A stretch of 64,000 bases of DNA from Linepithema humile (Eukaryota > Arthropoda > Insecta > Hymenoptera > Formicidae), in NCBI RefSeq assembly GCF_040581485.1, contig NC_090128.1:8308001-8372000 (forward strand). The letters are read 5' to 3'. The notes below the pieces were generated by a model. It had not been told where the DNA came from. It saw only the letters and a list, made by a program, of their open reading frames with translations, and ran no database searches. A program made the translations under genes and the position numbers. This document shows, one piece after another, positions 1-12,400 of the stretch. Every line of letters begins with the position of its first letter. Within the stretch, counting starts at the first letter, position 1.

Positions 1-360
1 TATCTCTTTTTCTCTCTCACGTTTGCTCGTGCGTCTCGTGTACTTTTGTGTGTCAGTTTTTATTTGTCAACTTATCTTATTTGGACGCCATATTGTAAAC
101 TGAAGCGATTGTCGACTCTTTCATCTCGTAATTTTATCTCTTTTTGCAATCGTGTGTGTCGTACACAATAGCGGAATTTATTCCGGAATATTGATTAAAC
201 AATTTTTTTTTGTCTCTTTCACTTCTTGCTTGTTGTTTATGAAAATGATTTTGTGGATTGTTCATTAGAGATCCGACTGCACATTATTTCGCAAAATTTT
301 CTGCCACTTTGTCGAATAAAGTATGTTTTATTAATTGTAAACTTTAATTTCGTGGTTTGT
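1..360 (+). other. Possible 3' UTR tail with polyadenylation site
   Basis: The first 360 bases are T-rich and have no sustained open frame on the plus strand. An AATAAA hexamer lies at 315-320, and a GT-rich stretch follows at 351-360, about 30 nt downstream. This is the usual spacing of an animal cleavage and polyadenylation site. If real, a plus-strand transcript from outside the window ends near 335-345. AATAAA is frequent in AT-rich DNA, so this rests on the spacing and the T-rich context alone. Confidence 0.2.
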
Positions 361-1522
361 TAATTATTATAAATGTTATATCAATATTGCAAGCGTTGCG
401 TATTTTACATTATGCTTCATGTTTCTCCTTTTCAAAGCCGTTTATATATCGGAGTTATTTATCTATATGTATTATGATGTACATTTACCTCGGCGGGGTT
501 TGGCTCAGAATAATAAAGTGCACCTCCCTTCTCATTCTCTCCCTCTTCCTTCTTCTCTTTTGTTCTTCATTCTTCGTCCTTTGTACTTACGGCCTTATGG
601 CGATTTATTGGCGCAGTCGATGATCCCCGGGTTGCCAAGAATCTCCATTACGCGCCCCTGTAAATTATCCCGACGCTAAGGCGGCGCGCCGCAGGCGGTG
701 GGTCCTTTGAAATATTGACGATCGCCGAAGGTCGATCGGTATCGAGAGGTGTGCACGGCCTCTCATTAGCTCGAGGAATTCGACTTATCGCGTTAACGCA
801 GGTGCGGCGCCGGGATAACGGAGGGGGAGGGAAGGGGTGCCGTCGGGATTATGACAACGACGACGCGACGTCGACGCGTGTCGGATGGCTCGCGTCGTTG
901 CTGAATAATTAGCCGGCGGCATCGCGACATTATTCGCAAGCTTGAAACTTGATTAAGGGGGTGAAGACATCCTTCTTTATCCCTAATCGCTCATAATTCA
1001 CCGGATATTTGCGTCTCGGCATTTTTCACGGAAAATTGATCGACGAAGAAGAATTCAGAGACATTTTGCTAATAGACTTCATTAATCAATCTTACACTAA
1101 TTAGTCTGAATTCAATTGCTGTGAAACGCCGAATTATGAAAATTTGGCGTTCAAAAGGCCGAATCCGAGAGATTTTATGTCCGGAAACTGGACGTCTTCT
1201 CGAAAAACGGGGAAAAATTTCGTAATATATCGTAAAACGAGTAGGTGCAACAATTAATAATGTAATAGGCAAGCTCGTCGTTCGAAGTGGTTGCGCGTTT
1301 ATGCACGTATGCGCGTCCGAGGTAGCGGCCTCTGAAGGCAAACGGTTATCCTGGGAGAGGATTCTGGGTGAAGAGGATCCCGGCCGCTCGTCCACGTTGA
1401 AATATTTACCGTGCCATTTTCGAAAACTCGTGTCTCGAAATCTCGCGCGGGAGCCACTATACTTGCGTTCTCGCTGTATACTTCCTACAGTTTGCTTTGT
1501 GGACCGTTGGGGATGAAAAGGA

Positions 1523-1544
1523 GGGAGGGGGGGGGGAGGAAGGG
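1523..1544 (+). other. G-quadruplex-type motif around a G10 run
   Basis: A G3 run, a G10 run (1527-1536), a G2 run and a G3 run are separated by one to four bases, mostly A. If the ten-G run is split, four runs of three or more G with short loops are available, which fits the usual G-quadruplex pattern on the plus strand. The flanks are purine-rich (GGA/GGAA), so it could equally be an ordinary polypurine tract. Confidence 0.4.
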
Positions 1545-1843
1545 AGAGAGAAGGGCGGACGGCTTGCGCTACTCGTCCCGATTCGTATTCTCCGCGGAGA
1601 CCGACCGCGAAAAATGGACTTTTACAGCGAGCGGTGAGCTTAAACTTTCACGCGGATGAAATCTTAAATATTTTTACTCACACCGACGTGGCGTTACGCC
1701 GCTCCGCTTCGATGTCAATCAAATCCCCCAGCTTGCCGGCAGGCGGCGGAGGCCGATGAATAATAAACGCGATTCCGCGAGGAACGCCTGCGGGAATCGA
1801 TAAACCGATAGGGCGGCTCGAATACATTTTCGATACAGGTACA

Positions 1844-1861
1844 ATCGCGATCGCGATCGCG
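1844..1861. repeat. Three tandem ATCGCG units
   Basis: Three perfect ATCGCG hexamers lie in tandem. Because each junction reads TCGCGA, the array is a series of overlapping self-complementary CpG-containing sites. No function is evident. Confidence 0.7.
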
Positions 1862-4819
1862 CTGAAGCTAGACTCCAGCCGTTCAGAGCCCATTATAAGA
1901 TATTTATGGATCTTTAATTAACATGATGACGAATAATTGTCGAATGAAATTGTTCTCGCGACACGAAAATTGAAGCAAATTTGCTCACGATCAGAAATTG
2001 TATTCGCGCAACGTTTCCAAAAGAGAAAGAGAGGGAAACAGCGGCCGATAATCTTTATAATTATTTTATCAAGTGTCGCACGGGACACACGAGTTTGAAT
2101 CGATTGTTAATTCTCGAGTGACTTTTGCTAAAAGTACGCAAATCCGCACGTGGAAGCGAGCAGCTCGAAAAGCATATCTACTGCGCGTATTATCAATAAT
2201 CCGCGAGGTAAACATTTGCGTTATAAATATCTGGCGGAACTCACTCCGGGCTCCCTGTTGACTGTCCCAGTTGTTCGTCCGATCGTGACGATGCGATGGG
2301 AGCCCGACAAATCGACGTGGGAAGGTGCGAGAAAGAATGGCGAAAGAAACGAAAGCAGAGGCGTGTCGGGATATAATTAGCATTAACGAAGCACAATCAA
2401 CGGCGAATAATATCCCTATTAATTATGTCCGACCGCGCACGAATTTGCATTGCTCGATATATTTCGCATATTTAACCTGCCGATAATTTGTTCGGCAATG
2501 CGGAATATTGTGTTTGGCTGTGCGCGAGAGCCTCATTCTTGGCATTGCAATGCGGCGGCTGCACGCATATCGATATATCGACGTTTCATTCTTCGCTCAC
2601 CTCGAAGCGCAAATCGTTTTGCACGCATATTAGTAAACAGCGGAGATTTCAAAGAGATATAATTAATTGCTCATTAATTTTTGTTTGATAAATTTTCTAT
2701 TTTTTGCTTGCAATAAAATTTGGAAAGAGATAAAGGATCAATTAAACGTCATTACTTTTCAGTTTTAAAATACATATTTCGTCACTTGTTATCGGCAGAA
2801 ATCTAAATCGTCACGTCGACAAGCGCATCGCCGAAAAAGGCTGCCAAAAGAGGAATGCTTAAGGGGAACCATCTTGCCAATCATTTGTCGATCACGTTTG
2901 AACGCTTGGCGATCGAGTGTCCATTAATTTCGACGAGAATTGTTCGCGCATTCCCGCGACTGGGCACGTAACATTTTTGCGCGCCCGGCGCGGCACAGCG
3001 TCGCTGCGTGGGTTAATTTCCTTTTTTCCTCGTCGTTTTTTCGTTTCCAAACGAAAAGAGAGCGAACCGCAAATAGCTCGCTATTTTATCAGCGGTGCTT
3101 GTGCGTCATAGAGAAAGAGGGCGTGAGCGAAGGGCGGTCGCGGCAAGGGTGACGGGTGTAATTAATCGAATATCCATCACTCGCTCAGCACTTGACTGTG
3201 TTTTGCCTTGGATACGAGAATAATGAGAAATATATAGCGAGCGCGCGTTCCGCAGCGGAGACGAAAAGTCCGCTATTAATCGCTCGTTGCCCGCTGGCGA
3301 AATAAATCCCGCCAATGACGACGCGTGGAGTCGCTTCGGCGTTTTAAATATATCGCCGCGAGAAGGAACGACCGTCCGCTCGATTCGTTGTTTCTCATCG
3401 CGCGTAAAGGAGGACAACAATTTTGCCGTCACCGAGCGACAAAATATCGTTAACGCTCCGAATAATCGACCGTTACGATCTCGCGCGAATTAGTATAAAC
3501 GGCGGGCGTTAAATGGTGCGTGCGATAGTGCGCTTCGTGTCGCCGCATCCGAGATGCGGTTCTATACGTCCCGCGCTTTCCGCGTCGCACCGCGCGCATC
3601 CGCGCGATCGGTGTGTGGACTGCGAAGAAATGAAATATGAATATAGAGTGTAAACGGCGCGGAATAAATGTAAGAATTCAATCAGTAATGAGCGGCGTGT
3701 ATCGATATTCGATACTCGTAATTTGTATTTACGTTCACTAAAATCTTTCATTTTATGATTCACTTTATTAATGTATCTAGTTTTACGCTTTTATATCACT
3801 TATTACGTCATTACGTCGTTTTTTTTATATTACTTTTTTTCTATGCGAATCTTCGAGACTTTTATCGCTGTTTAATTTTTGCGATCAACTTTGTTCGGCA
3901 CCGGACTGAATTTAGCTTAATGGTGAGCGCGACTTATTTCCGGTGCGTCCATTTCGTGACCCGAAATCGACGGAAAATCGCGACGGTGCCATCCGGAGGA
4001 GAGACAATAAGCCCCGGAACGGCGCAGCGCAGTCGAGTATCCGCAAAATGCACGGGCGCGGCGAATTGAAAGCACGCTGCCAAATGGGACGCAAGTACAA
4101 TGAGAGACAGAAACGCCGTGTCTTGGCTCGCGCCGCAAACTCAGATAAAAGCCAATAATCCCCGAGGCCGATAGCGGTCCTCGAGTCTCGAACGTTACTC
4201 TATCTTCCCCCTTTTATTTACATCTTCGCTGTGTGTGCATTAAACTTCGCAAATGTATTGTACTTCTCACGAAGAAAATAAGGATGACTGGTAGTCGGTT
4301 CTTTTGTCGCAGAGAAAATATCCGGCATTAACGATCAGTTTTTAAACGGAGAGAGAATTTTCTCTCTTAAAGAAATATATTATAAAACTTTTATTTATAA
4401 ATGCATTAGTGAGTTAATTTATTTTATTCGAGTTTGTTGTCAATCGACTGTAATTTCAAGACAAACGATACAGAGACATTGATCTTTTTCTCTTCATTTT
4501 CCTCTGTATTTTACGCATTCGAAGTCACGATAATGCCGATGTGACATGGAAGTGCGAGAAGAAGTGCATGGATACACATGTGAACGTTGCTTGTATCTAT
4601 TACAGCCGCGGAATTATGAGGCCGACGTTTATTGGCCAACTTGCAACTCCTCGCAGTCAGAGTCTGAATTATTCGCCGGTCCTTCCAGAAGCCTCGCAAG
4701 TTTATTTCAATTTGGCCCCGACTGCTCTGTGCCTTCCCCTCCATCCCGCCGCCGCCCGGCTTCACCCCGTCCTCGGCCTCTTCCGCTTCCTCGCGTTTCT
4801 TAGCTCCACGCGAGAGATT

Positions 4820-4851
4820 TATAAAGCCGACCAGGAATTTCCCGCTCCTCA
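4820..4851 (+). promoter_or_regulatory. Weak TATA/Initiator-like pair
   Basis: TATAAAG starts at 4820. A CTCAGAG sequence places an Initiator-like CA with its A at 4851, so the TATA T is at -31, the spacing expected for an animal core promoter. The Initiator matches TCAKTY only over TCAG. The upstream 80 bases are pyrimidine-rich and GC-rich. There is no convincing coding exon downstream, so this is only a candidate. Confidence 0.15.
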
Positions 4852-6801
4852 GAGAGAAAAAAGGATCGTCTAGCGAGCCTTAATCTTGAACACCTCCGGC
4901 GTCGCGGCTGTTTGAATTTAAACGTTCTTACTTAACCCGGTACCGGGGTCTTTCTTCTCCGTCGCGGCCTCTCTCTTACTTGCTCTCGCCCATAAAGTGC
5001 ATAGAGGCGGTCGAGTGGAGAAGAGCATGTGAGTTAAAACAGTCGTGAAACAAAGGGGGAAAATTCTCCGGGACGAGAAAAGCGACGGCAGGGGAGGAAA
5101 AAAAGAGCTCCTGAAGGAAATAGCGAGAGCGGGAAGATGTAGAGCGAGTGCTCGGAGGATGTTAACGAAATAGAAGTGCGCCGGACATGCTATTGCAAAC
5201 TTTACGGGTTTTTCTTTTTCAGAATCATGTTTTCTTTTTGTTCCGACGGTGTATGGCATTGCGGAGATAATATTTATTTGCATCTTTGAAATTCAATTTT
5301 CGAAGATTTCTAAGACTTAGTTTTTCTCCGCTTAAGAGAGAAGTGATTTCTTTTATATTACAATTGCACATTACACTCTGCAAACTTTTCGATCGATGTA
5401 ATAACAATCAAACCTCCACTCAAGTGTAATAAAAGTGTAGAACAAATTGGGAATAATACAAGAATGAGAAATCTTCAGAGATCAAATTTTATAAACGTTT
5501 AATATAGAGATATCTTCTGTAAAAAATATTGAAAGATTTAATATAGTAAACAATTTTGCACAAATGTCTTTCTTATTTCCGGGATAATTTTTCTTCTCTC
5601 GTAACACACATTCTTTTCACAATTCAGTTCTGAAAGTACGAAGTGGAAGCCGTACATGCTGTTCGCTTTAAGCTTAATACGATGCTTCGAGCTTTTTTCG
5701 AGCTTCCCGCGACCGCACTACGATCACTACGTCGCCGGACTTCTGTTCGCGTCGCGTGCGGTTTCTTCGACTCTTTCGACGGCGCGATGTTTCGCCGAGA
5801 AAGTTTTGAGGAAGAACCACGACGAAGAACTTGGCTCCAAGTAGTTTCGCAGGGCAAAGTCGCGGCAGTGTGTCGATTATACGGCTTCTTCTCCTTATAG
5901 AATTTGTTCCAGCCAAAGACCGCTTGTGTTCTATTCGAACGTAAACAGCTTGTAAACAGATCTTTCTTCTCGCGAGTTATTGTTTCCGGGAAGACAGTCG
6001 TTGATAATCAGAGATGGCACTAATATTCCACGTTTTTTTCAGCGACGTACGTCAAACTGTACATTAAGTATAAAAGTAGCCGATAATGTAACGCTAATGT
6101 AAATAAATATAATTATTATAACATTTAACAATTTTAACTAAAGAGGAAAATGTCCGTCGGATTTCAATTATTAGATACTTAAACTTTTAGCAACTATATC
6201 TGTTCTAATATATCGATTTTTCCTGACTAATTATTAGAATACTGCAATAAAACGATAAGAGAATTATTTGTCAACTGAATTATACTTACTGTTTTCACAA
6301 CATTGACTTTTCGTTAAATATATCTTTGCAAATGCAATAAATTTTTTGATTTCATCGTTTCAATTAAACAGGCATCAGAATTAGCAAATTAAATTTCTGG
6401 TTTGGATGGAACACTTGCCGATTTATTTTTAAAGTCCTGGGCGGTTGCAGCGGGAACGGGTTGAGCGGGAAAGAGAGGATGCATCGCGTCCCAAGGCGCG
6501 CTTCCTGCGGCGCGAATTCGCTTCCGTCCTATCTCGCCGGTGCAGTCGTAAAACGAATTTATCGTTCGTTATTAGCAAATGTAGCGCGCAAAAGGGGTTT
6601 GTTCGAAAGGTATGATAAAAAAATAATGTGGCGAGGAGGGGATGGGATCGTCATGAGGACGGAGAAGACGCGGAGGAGCAAGGTGTGGATGAGACTGATA
6701 TCGCGCCCGTCGAGTTCTCGTCGCTTCCGCTCCGTTGCACCTTGAAAAACCCGTCGAAGGTGCGGCACGCCGAGCTCAGGAATCAATTATGGATAGAACG
6801 A

Positions 6802-6805
<4 letters not shown>
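4852..6805. other. Non-coding mosaic sequence, no gene recognised
   Basis: A 12-bp palindrome CCCGGTACCGGG lies at 4936-4947. AT-rich islands occupy about 5250-5600 and 6050-6380. Frames of up to 121 codons occur on both strands in overlapping positions and resemble no known protein. No RNA gene or mobile element end was recognised. Confidence 0.6.

Positions 6806-6847
<42 letters not shown>
6806..6847. repeat. (GA)21 microsatellite
   Basis: This is a pure GA dinucleotide run of 42 bases followed by a degraded purine tail (about 6848-6900). It creates an artefactual Arg/Glu-rich frame on the plus strand and a Leu/Ser-rich frame on the minus strand. It is oriented opposite to the CT tract about 860 bp downstream. 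Confidence 0.97.
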
Positions 6848-6851
<4 letters not shown>

Positions 6852-6859
6852 AGAGGAGA

Positions 6860-7700
6860 AAGTGAAGAGCAGAAGGAAAAGGCCGAGGGAGAACGATACG
6901 AGAGAGGGTGACTGCCGAGAGTTCGACCTCACGGAGAAATCGCTCGAGGGATTCGGAAGCGCCGATGCATATAATCGGCCGTCCCTGTCGTCTAATAAGA
7001 CGCGCACTTCAATTTCGCCGTTCGGAGAAATATCGTTTCCGCGCTACGCAAGACGTTTATTTTAGGCGTGGCGCGGGCCGATGTCGAAAATTCTCACAAA
7101 AATCAACGCGCCGGCTTACTTTAACATGCATGCATGAACACGGAAATCTCTCAAATACTTCGGAATCGAATTTAGAACTCTGTCAGAATAGACAAAGTAT
7201 ATTAACTTTAATTCTTGATTGTAATAAAGATTCGAACGATGGCGTTCTACTCTCCGCGTGTTGGCTCTTCATTCTTTTCACTAATGAATGTTTCACGGGA
7301 AAAATATCTGGAATATAAACACATGGAAAAAAAGTTTTTCCAACCATATGTGTGATCGTAATTTTTTAATTAATTTTTTGCATTGAATTTCAAGCATAGA
7401 TTTAGATGAACTTTTTAAAAGATTATTCATAAATTAAGCGCACCTATAAATTAAATGAAAACTGCGTTGGGGTGTTTTTATTAACCACCATACGTGTGTT
7501 ATTCAACTTTGACTCGAGAGCGGTAGAACGCATGTACGTTGTTGCGACGGAAAAACGACGTGTCGACGTCGCGACGCGACGCTGGACGCCAAATCAAGCC
7601 GCGCCTCGCAGTCGCATACGTCACGTCGCGAAATAACCTGACGGTCAGAAGATTGGCTCTCTCCCGTGGAGGAAAAAATGAGAGTACCTCGACGAGAAGT
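6860..7700. other. Non-coding sequence with a short hairpin
   Basis: A CpG-rich first half gives way to an AT-rich island at about 7320-7450. A nested inverted repeat lies at 7319-7353: outer arms ACACAT and ATGTGT, inner arms GGAAAAA and TTTTTCC. No coding potential was recognised. Confidence 0.55.
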
Positions 7701-7706
7701 ACTTCC

Positions 7707-7707
<1 letters not shown>

Positions 7708-7758
<51 letters not shown>
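7708..7758. repeat. (CT)n microsatellite
   Basis: This is a CT/TC dinucleotide tract of about 50 bases with one TTT interruption near 7715 and a CC near the end. It is oriented opposite to the (GA)21 at 6806-6847. It explains the Leu-Ser repeats in plus-strand frames and the Arg-Glu repeats in minus-strand frames that cross it. Confidence 0.96.
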
Positions 7759-7759
<1 letters not shown>

Positions 7760-9180
7760 ACCATTCGCGTTCGGCGTTTTATCACGGTGTCGGAACGCCG
7801 TGCGACATTGAGTTCTCGAGGGAGCATTCCGAGGGTTCGGAGAAGGGAATCAGTCGGGCAAGAAATTAAATATTACCCCGAGGAGAGTGAGAGACTGTGT
7901 GCGGAACGTCGGTCGCAAAATTTTGGTTCTTCCAGTCTGGCAGTGCCGTCTTTAGATCAAGCATCGCCTCCCCTTAAAATCCCTTTCTGGAGGGAAGAAA
8001 TTACGTCGTCGAATATCGTCAAGTGGACGCTTAAATTGGAATCATGAAGTGTCAGCTCATATTAATTCGATTTCTTTGACGAATACAGATTATTTTGAGT
8101 ACAGAATATATGAATACATGAATTCTTGTCGTTTTCAAAAGCGATCTTACCGCAATTTATATTTTTTAAAAATATTTTTAATACTTTCTTTTTACTTCAT
8201 TACTGTCATTAATCGAAGCTTTTGTTTTATAATATAAAAGTGTGAGAAAAGGAGAGTGATAAAATCTTTTCCTAAACGGAGTATTATTTTTGAAATCGAT
8301 ATTAAGTAAGAATACAAGAGAAGAAGAGCGTGATATTTCGAAATGTAATTTTATAAAATAGCAACTTTAGGATAAAGCGAATATTATAATCTGTTGTGAA
8401 GTGCCACGAATCGAAATACTCGAGGGCATGCATCGAGTATCTATGTGCGTAAAGACATCCCTGCACAAGCTGCGTTCGAGAGTCTCATCACGAACGTAAG
8501 GGCCGAGTGTCACTGAATCCCTCGGGATATCCAGGACAAATAACATCCTGATATGGACGCGGCAAACAAGGAAACACGTCTCCCGCCCGTTCGCTCATGC
8601 CGCACGCTCGTTCCTTCTCATCTGCGTCCCTTCTAAACCGACCCTTCGTCTTCTGTCGCGGTCAGAATGGATATCGATTCGAGAAGTTGAAAATTTAGTT
8701 TGTGAAGATAAATCTTTTTATTATCCCAAATTAATTAACAATAAGAAATAAATTTATAAGTTTGGGAGATTTTAAGGAATTGTAACGAGGATTGTAATCA
8801 CGTTGAACAAGTAATTTCGACAATTTGCAACTTGGTCTCTTGATTACTTTTTTTAGATCTTCATATTTAGGTAGATTTTAAAATATTTTCTTTTCTCTAC
8901 TGAATCGCTTCCTACAACTGTTTCGCGCTAAATTTCTCTCACAACCGCAATATAACTGCTTTTAAACATTATTATATCTCTCATAAATACGCTCATGCAC
9001 GCTTTCGCAAAACGCTTATCGGTTTATCCCTCTCGCGCGACACGTACAAGCCATTAGACGCGGGAGGTTTAAGCGGATTTTTCACTTACGTGTCAAGGGG
9101 CGGAGAAAATCTCGCGAGCGGCCCGCCGCCGCTCAAAGCAGGTCGGTGAGAGAGTTTAAGTCGGCGACAGACACGATTCT
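7760..9180. other. Non-coding sequence, no gene recognised
   Basis: AT-rich islands occupy about 8050-8390 and 8690-8990, with a CpG-containing stretch between them. The longest open frame is 86 codons and unrecognisable. The sequence becomes CpG-rich from about 9050 towards the candidate exon. Confidence 0.6.
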
Positions 9181-9227
9181 AATTAAACCGCCCACCTCTC
9201 CGCCGCCCCACTTCTCGCCACACTCAC

Positions 9228-9437
9228 GTTGTTACGGTTATTGTTGTAATTATCGTCGGCGCGTGCACGACGTAGTTGCCTCCGCCGCCGCTGTCGTTGC
9301 CGCTGTGTTGTAGTTATTGTTTGTCCCGAAACTTCCCAGCCGCCCACTGGCGGCGGCGGCGGCGGCGGCGGCGCGGTGGCAACGGCGGCGGCGGTCCGGA
9401 TCTCTTCCTCCCTCAGCCTCCGCCAGCCTGCATTCAT
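9228..9437 (-). other. Candidate 5' coding exon (low-complexity N-terminus)
   Basis: On the minus strand an ATG at 9437-9435 opens a frame of 70 codons. It encodes an Arg/Glu-containing start, an alanine stretch, a run of eight prolines, a Thr/Gln/Arg-rich segment and an Asn-rich end (DNYNNNRNN). Exactly there, the sequence AACAAC is followed by GTGAGT (9227-9222), a good 5' splice-site match. Homopeptide-rich first exons in CpG-rich sequence are common in insect transcription factors. Against this, the alanine and proline runs come directly from the (GGC)8 repeat, no acceptor-bounded partner exon was found, and no conserved domain is present. The region may instead be an untranslated exon or plain repeat. 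Confidence 0.15.
9349..9372. repeat. (GGC)8 microsatellite
   Basis: Eight perfect GGC units are followed by imperfect GGC-rich sequence up to about 9394. Read on the minus strand it gives the proline run of the candidate exon; in other frames it gives alanine or arginine runs. Confidence 0.95.
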
Positions 9438-9439
9438 CC

Positions 9440-12400
9440 TCCTACGTTCGCCGTGTCTGCCGCGAGTTTCGGCTGCGCTCGCAACTTCGCATGGATGCTA
9501 CGTGTTTCGCTAACTGGGTTTACTGCATTCGCTCAAGAGGGTTAACACCACCCGCGTTCCCTGCGCGGGACGACAAGCTTTCCCGTCTACATCTTCTCTG
9601 GATTCTCCGATTCTTAACGCCTCAACCGCTTTGCCCCAAGACTTCTGATCGCTGTCGCGAGATTTATATCTTTCAGCACAATTGAGCATAATTTTCTGAC
9701 TAGAACCTTTGAACAATTTGATAAATGATTAATATTGCAACAAATGGTTACATCTCTTAAATTTTCTTTTGCCGAGGAACATTGATGCGTTGCCGGATTT
9801 TCATATTATTTTTATATCTCTTCGAATTTTATTGAAGAAGAATGTGATATACTGCATTTCGCGCGATCAACTTTTCAGAATCGCATGCACAGCCTGCGAT
9901 AATCCTGATAAGTAAGCAATGTCGCGAACATAAAGTGGTCTGCGCTGAGTTTATGCGCTCGTAGCATGTCTAACGCGATCGCGCTGCGACTCGAAGCAAA
10001 TCGAGTTGACGAGTTTGTCAAGCGGTCTCTTTGTTTCGCGAAAGGCGCCCGCGTGTGTGCGCCGCACGCGGATAGCCGACCTCCTTTTCCCGCTTACCGA
10101 AGTTACACGGTGAGTTTAGCACTTTGACATAGCACGTAGGAAACATCCTTCGACGTGCACGTCGACCGCCATACGTCGAGCCTGCTCGCTTGTGCGCAGG
10201 GTGTGTCACCTCGCGCATTTCGGCCAAACCATAAGTACAAAAGATTGAACGAAGCAATTGGCTGCCGTAACATTGAAATCTTCATCATTTTTCTAGTTAT
10301 AATCGCTCTAAAATATACGAATCGCTATAAAAAATATACAAAATTTAAAAAATCCAAAAACAGATAACGAACTAATCATTAATTTAATTAATTACAAATT
10401 CGACAATTTTAACGTCAGCGCTTGCAAAGAACACGTTTAAGATAAAATACATATTTTTGATTTTAATCTATTTACATATTCGCGACATATGCAAAACTTA
10501 TGAAAATCGGAGAGAGATTGCGAGCGTTTCCTTCTGAATATCGTAAGCGCCGACATCGCGACTCGTTGATGTCAACGACGACGACGACGACTCGGCGATG
10601 TCGACCTGCTTCTTCTTCACGTACTCCGCGAAATTACACGGTAACTTTACCGGCGCATTTTGACGTTACACGAGACCCGGCGAAAGCTCGCTCGTTCGCT
10701 CACTCGCCTGCGCTGCAGGCATACTTTTCCGCTGCAGTTTTTTCCGTCAGCGAAGTTTTCCGACATACTCGTCGGGGAGCATCTCCGAGCGAGGGAAATC
10801 ATAGTGCGCGCTGTTGGGAAATTATAGTGAAACGCCGCTGCTCGTGAGACATCGTCAGAAAAGTTTGGAGCCGCGTCCCCCTCGGAAAAGCCGAGTAAAT
10901 TGCTGCATATTCCGCGATAGCGTATTGATTCCCTTTTTATCGAAAGAAAGTTACAAGTGAAAAGTTCCAACGGTATTCTTTTATTGACATCTTTCTAATG
11001 TGCCGTTCAAGGATTATTAAAAAATTTCAGAATCTTATATTCATTCATAAATCTTTTAGTACTTCGTTTATTTTGCATTATTCACTGCGCTAAATGTATG
11101 AATAGCAAAATAAATATGTTGATATTAAATATATTTTATATATTTTATATATACACTTTACAAAAAAATAATAAAAAAATCGATACATCTTGATGAAATA
11201 ATCTAGATCTATGAGATCAACAAAATATTAGTTTGTGACAATTAAAACACAAGTTTTCTTAACTAAATAATTCTTGTTCTGTGATACTGTTATCATTTCT
11301 TTATCAATACAACATGCAAATTTCAAGGTTTACTTTAAGATGCATTGATTTTTGTTTCATAAAAAAGTGTGTAATTTGATAATTAATAATATTATTTAAT
11401 TTTAATCTTACTAGAAAACAATAATTAATTTTTTAATAGTACATTTTCTAAGCCATCAATATTTGAAAATATATTGGACACATATATCTTCCACGAAGAA
11501 TTCGAGTCTCTCTTAACTCGCGCAATGTCGACAAAAATATCGCGCCATCGCCAACTTTGGCAAACTTTTTCTTTCTGCCCGTAAGGCCCCCGTGGGAATG
11601 GTCGAAAAAAAAAGCTGGAAATTAATCGTAGTCCAAAGCCGCTTTTAAAGTCGCGGGGACGGGGAAAATTGCCGTGTCGCGTCTCACGCCGAAAAGTTTA
11701 TCGCCCGGCAGCGCCGAAGTGCATTAACTCCGCTCTCGAAAGTCCGATTACGCGAAAGCGCGTGTACATCTCGGTTTCGGCGGTGACGAGTGTCCACGGG
11801 GAAATGCAACCCCGTTGGATTTCGACCGATTGTTCCTTTTTCGCCTCCTCAGCGGTGAGCTGCGATTCCGACCATCGACGATCGTCGCAAAAGTTTCCGC
11901 CGCTAGTGCACATCTCGCCCGCGCACACAATCGGACAATCCGGTGGAATTTGTTGCGAAAGTTGTCCGGTGCAGATATCAGTTCGCGCGCTATTAATAAT
12001 GCGCTCGCTGCAAAGAGAACTGCAGATGACTACATTCATGCATGCTGTATTTATTATCCTAATGCGCGTTCTCGCAAGCTCAAGCTTGTAAATTGAATCG
12101 CGTACACGCGTGAGACTGTATTGGACCCACTTTAGACAATCTATAACTCGCAGCAGAATTTCAAATAGAATTTTATTTATGTGTATATTGTTTAATAAAA
12201 CAGTCGGCGCACCTCAAAACAAGTTTCACTCCAACTCCAATGAAACTTTGTATGAGTTATGTTGATGCGGACATCAGAAGTACAAGAATTATTTATTTCG
12301 GAAAGTTTGTGCTTAAATGTTAGACTAATATTTTGTAAAGCAAAATTTCGCGGACCTAGAATTATATTTCATTGGTGTGCGTCGAATTTTTTTTCCTTGA

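Larger units (their letters stand above)
361..4800. other. Non-coding mosaic sequence, no gene recognised
   Basis: CpG-rich stretches alternate with AT-rich islands (for example 2640-2770 and 4370-4460). Open frames here are at most about 110 codons, overlap on both strands, and show no recognisable domain. The stretch contains a G-tract motif (1523-1544) and a short ATCGCG tandem (1844-1861). Nothing else was identified. Confidence 0.6.
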
